This document shows positions 6,584 to 8,182 of a DNA stretch of 8,182 nt, piece after piece. The translations under genes were made by a program, and so were the position numbers. Positions within the stretch are counted from its first letter, which is position 1. Every line of letters starts with the position of its first letter. The notes below the pieces were generated by a model. The model ran no database searches, had not been told where the DNA came from, and saw nothing but the letters and a program-made list of their open reading frames with translations. Origin of the DNA: Nitrospina sp. (lineage in GTDB: Bacteria > Nitrospinota > Nitrospinia > Nitrospinales > Nitrospinaceae); contig SMVT01000072.1 in NCBI GenBank assembly GCA_004357365.1, positions 1-8,182 on the forward strand, given 5' to 3'.

Positions 6584-6589
6584 TATAAT
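6581..6589 (+). promoter_or_regulatory. Extended -10 promoter candidate for the glycosidase-like/ModE-like unit
   Basis: TGA followed by a perfect TATAAT gives an extended -10 (TGn-TATAAT). The -35 region is weak, as is usual for extended -10 promoters. The start would fall near 6596, giving a leader of about 79 nt before the ATG at 6675. The last operator-like half-site overlaps the TG extension. Confidence 0.45.
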
Positions 6590-6592
6590 CAC

Positions 6593-6655
6593 TCCCGAAG
6601 GGCTTGAGACGATCCGCAATTCGGGATGTTTCCTGTGGGTGGATTTTGCCATCCA
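6593..6655 (+). promoter_or_regulatory. Structured 5' leader with two inverted repeats
   Basis: TCCCGAA (6593-6599) pairs with TTCGGGA (6620-6626) across 20 nt. TGGAT (6640-6644) pairs with ATCCA (6651-6655) across 6 nt. Both fall in the predicted leader, just before the AAGG ribosome-binding site at 6667-6670. They match no riboswitch I know and could simply stabilise the transcript. Confidence 0.35.
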
Positions 6656-6674
6656 TTGAATTTTAAGGCAAACT

Positions 6675-7541
6675 ATGACCCAACGATTGTTAACCGGCTT
6701 AACTCTGGTGGCCGCGGGACTGGCCGGCCTTGGGTTCCTCTGGCAAGGCCCGGCCCTGGGAACGGAACCCAAGCTGAATCCGTGGATTCGGCTGGAAGCG
6801 GGTCTCGCAATTGGGATCTTCGGCACCCCTCAAAAGTCACCCATCGGTGATAACCTGATCCGGATATTAAAAATCGACCCGAAACGGTTTCAGTTCCGGC
6901 TGTTGAACGCTTCGGCTTCTCCCGGCGGCAAGCGCCTGTCCGCCAAAGAGTGGGCCCGGCAAAACGGATTGGTCGCCGCCATCAACGCCAGCATGTACCA
7001 GGCGGACAAAATCACCAGCGTGTCCCTGATGCAAACCTTCGGCCACGTCAACAACAACTGGTTCTCCAAGGACCGGGCGTTGCTGGTGTTCGATCCCAAA
7101 AAACCGTCCCTGCTGAGTGTGCAGATTCTGGACCGTGACTGTCAGAACGTGGACCACCTGCGCAAACTGTACCATACGCTGATCCAAAGCATCCGCATGA
7201 TCAACTGCGAGGGCAAAAATGTCTGGCAACAGCAGGATAAAAAATGGAGCACCGCCGCCCTCGGAATGGATCACACCGGACACATCCTGTTCATCCACGT
7301 CCGCTCCCCGTTCAGCACGCACGATCTGATCGACAACCTTCTGAAACTGCCCATCCGCCTGAAACGGGCCATGTATGTGGAAGGCGGCTCGGAAGCCCAG
7401 ATGTACATTCACTCGGGAAACCACGAACTCGAGTACGTGGGCAGTTATTCAACCGGAGCCACCGAAACCGACGCCAATACCCTGGGCTGGCCAATCCCCA
7501 ACGTGGTGGGCATCACCCGCCTGCCCCCGTCCAAACAATAA
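6675..7541 (+). CDS. Exported DUF2233/phosphodiester glycosidase (NAGPA-like) family protein
   Basis: The 288-residue product starts with a signal sequence or uncleaved anchor, RLLTGLTLVAAGLAGLGFLW (4-23). It then follows the layout of the NAGPA (DUF2233) domain: a strand region FQFRLLNASA (72-81), AAINASMYQADK (101-112) matching the family's AxNAxxF block, STAALGMD (192-199), and MYVEGGSEAQMYI (233-245) at the position of the family's DGGGS-like block. The domain is known from the human uncovering enzyme that cleaves a phosphodiester glycoside; most bacterial members have no assigned substrate. C156 and C178 could form a disulfide after export. The ATG follows AAGG at about 6-nt spacing. It is the first gene of a unit with the ModE-like regulator, which begins 11 bp after its stop. 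Confidence 0.82.
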   Translation: MTQRLLTGLTLVAAGLAGLGFLWQGPALGTEPKLNPWIRLEAGLAIGIFGTPQKSPIGDNLIRILKIDPKRFQFRLLNASASPGGKRLSAKEWARQNGLVAAINASMYQADKITSVSLMQTFGHVNNNWFSKDRALLVFDPKKPSLLSVQILDRDCQNVDHLRKLYHTLIQSIRMINCEGKNVWQQQDKKWSTAALGMDHTGHILFIHVRSPFSTHDLIDNLLKLPIRLKRAMYVEGGSEAQMYIHSGNHELEYVGSYSTGATETDANTLGWPIPNVVGITRLPPSKQ

Positions 7542-7546
7542 AGAGG
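7541..7546 (+). promoter_or_regulatory. Ribosome-binding site that decides the TTG start of the ModE-like gene
   Basis: AAGAGG overlaps the last base of the preceding stop codon and sits six bases before the TTG at 7553, ideal spacing. No comparable motif precedes the ATG at 7604. Confidence 0.65.
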
Positions 7547-7552
7547 CGCCCG

Positions 7553-7936
7553 TTGTCCGGAACCAAAAAATCCACCCTCCTCTGCCGTCCCCGCATCCGC
7601 ATCATGGCTGGAAAAGACATCGCACTGGGACCGGGCAAAGTCGACCTGTTGGAAGCCATCGAGCACACCGGGTCCATCTCCGCCGGAGCGCGCGCATTGG
7701 GACTCAGCTACCGCCGCGCCTGGGATCTGATGGATACCATGAACCAGTGCTTCAAACAACCGCTGGTGCAACGCGTCAAAGGCGGTAAAGGCGGAGGCGG
7801 CGCGCAACTGACCGCCGCAGGCCAGGGCATGCTGAAACTCTATCGCACCATGGAAACCAAAGCCCTCAAAGCCATCGGCCCGGAATGGAAAACCGTGCAG
7901 AAATCCCTCAAAAAAAATCCCGGAAAACCAGCGTGA
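7553..7936 (+). CDS. Short ModE-type winged-helix transcriptional regulator, TTG start
   Basis: The 127-residue product matches the N-terminal DNA-binding domain of ModE and of short single-domain ModE-like proteins. A leading beta strand RPRIRI (12-17) and IALGPGKVDLLEAIEHTGSI (23-42) are followed by a helix-turn-helix at about 40-64, with SISAGARALGLSYRRAWDLM at its core. The glycine-rich wing KGGKGGGGAQLT (76-87) and AAGQGMLKLYRTME (88-101) close the domain. No molybdate-binding Di-Mop/TOBE domain follows, so sensing of molybdate cannot be assumed. A TTG start at 7553 is chosen because AAGAGG lies six bases before it and it keeps the conserved RPRIRI strand. The ATG at 7604 would delete that strand and has no ribosome-binding site. 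It may regulate its own unit. Confidence 0.87.
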   Translation: MSGTKKSTLLCRPRIRIMAGKDIALGPGKVDLLEAIEHTGSISAGARALGLSYRRAWDLMDTMNQCFKQPLVQRVKGGKGGGGAQLTAAGQGMLKLYRTMETKALKAIGPEWKTVQKSLKKNPGKPA

Positions 7937-7950
7937 CGCTGGACTCAATA

Positions 7951-8182
7951 TCCCCTCTCCCCTTGGGGGAGAGGATTAAGGTGAGGGGGGGGCTTCTTCT
8001 TTGTCGCCGACGCTCCTCAGAATGACATATCGGTCCCCCTCCTTTTCAAGGAAGGGCTAGGTTGATATTAACCCCTCCCAGCCTCCCCTTGAAAAGGGGA
8101 GGAGCATTTAGTTTTCATCCTTGTTTTATCCGTGTTCATCTGTGGTTCCAAATCCCCCCGGCCCCCTTCACAAAGGGGGAGC
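7951..8182. repeat. Cluster of GC-rich hairpin repeats, REP/MITE-like, running off the window
   Basis: This non-coding stretch begins about 15 bp after the ModE-like stop. It has three strong perfect hairpins: CCTCTCCCC/GGGGAGAGG (7954-7974), CCTCCCCTT/AAGGGGAGG (8082-8102) and CCCCCTT/AAGGGGG (8162-8179). A degenerate fourth lies at about 8035-8056. Between them are sequences such as CTCCTCAGAATGACAT and CCGTGTTCATCTGTGGTT that resemble dispersed intergenic repeats common in environmental bacterial genomes (recollection, not a search). No terminator-like T tract follows the first hairpin. Confidence 0.65.
8035..8105. repeat. Composite imperfect inverted repeat of two hairpins
   Basis: The left arm (about 8035-8060) contains CCTCCTTTTCAAGGAAGGGCT. 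The reverse complement of the right arm (about 8071-8105) reads CCTCCCCTTTTCAAGGGG and onward. Thus each arm is itself a hairpin and the two arms are imperfect inverted copies around an AT-rich centre (TTGATATTAA, 8062-8071). This two-hairpin layout resembles BIME-like or MITE-like elements. Confidence 0.5.

Larger units (their letters stand above)
6337..6674. other. 338-bp AT-rich divergent spacer between the lipoprotein operon and the glycosidase-like gene
   Basis: No believable ORF was found here. It carries a minus-strand promoter candidate (6448-6475) and a plus-strand extended -10 promoter candidate (6581-6589). It also has a CAACC/GGTTG inverted repeat (6473-6485) flanked by direct repeats TTTTATCA at 6461-6468 and 6491-6498, TCCTGA/TCAGGA half-sites (6560-6583) and leader hairpins (6593-6626 and 6640-6655). 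The spacer therefore looks regulatory. Confidence 0.6.

Noticed and set aside
6867..7424. 185-residue open frame on the minus strand
   Set aside because: It is antisense to the DUF2233 gene, which has signal sequence, motifs and ribosome-binding site on the plus strand.
7244..7552. Long upstream extension of the ModE-like frame (to a 230-residue protein)
   Set aside because: The first about 100 residues are the DUF2233 gene read in another frame. The AAGAGG-TTG start at 7553 fits the family's N-terminus.
7954..7974. First hairpin of the repeat cluster as a Rho-independent terminator for the ModE-like gene
   Set aside because: The stem is strong but is followed by gattaaggtg on the plus strand and lacks a T tract on either side.
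7951..8182. CRISPR array or transposon end
   Set aside because: The repeats are unequal in sequence and spacing with no regular spacers, and no transposase reading frame is present.

Overview
The window holds ordinary bacterial chromosome with long plus-strand genes, moderately high GC coding sequence and AT-rich intergenic spacers. Signal peptidase I, two lipobox-bearing lipoproteins and an exported phosphodiester glycosidase-like protein suggest a Gram-negative-type envelope. The gene style and the dispersed repeat cluster at the right end fit a Nitrospinota or Desulfobacterota-like lineage, but that assignment is an inference from general resemblance and not a result. No tRNA, rRNA, CRISPR array, transposase or phage gene was seen.

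Left part (1-2269): a 3'-truncated gcvT (glycine cleavage T protein) runs leftward off the window. It is divergent, across a 219-bp spacer with nested inverted repeats, from a gene for an unusual MobA-like nucleotidyltransferase that carries a hydrophobic, probably membrane-associated segment.

Middle part (2384-5586): a tight plus-strand run of lepA (EF4, back-translocating ribosomal GTPase), lepB (signal peptidase I, overlapping lepA by 11 bp) and a HAD-superfamily phosphatase/phosphomutase-like gene 28 bp further on. lepA-lepB is a classical pairing of translation and secretion functions. A strong hairpin with a nine-A/T tract lies between this run and the convergent lipoprotein genes and works best as a minus-strand terminator.

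Right-centre (5652-6336): a minus-strand operon of two small lipoproteins, a DUF4399-type histidine-rich protein and a 59-residue protein. Both have the lipid cysteine at residue 19 followed by a Gly/Ser/Ala-rich linker. A good candidate promoter lies at about 6448-6475.

Right part (6560-7936): an extended -10 promoter preceded by three copies of a TCCTGA/TCAGGA half-site and followed by a hairpin-rich leader drives a two-gene unit. It encodes an exported DUF2233/NAGPA-type phosphodiester glycosidase-like protein and, 11 bp later, a short ModE-type winged-helix regulator that probably starts at a TTG. The window ends in a non-coding cluster of GC-rich hairpin repeats (7951-8182) that looks like a composite REP/MITE-like element.

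The most interesting items are the glycosidase-regulator unit with its palindromic promoter, the paired lipoproteins, the membrane-anchored nucleotidyltransferase-like protein, and the repeat cluster. No clearly new multi-gene system can be claimed from the sequence alone.
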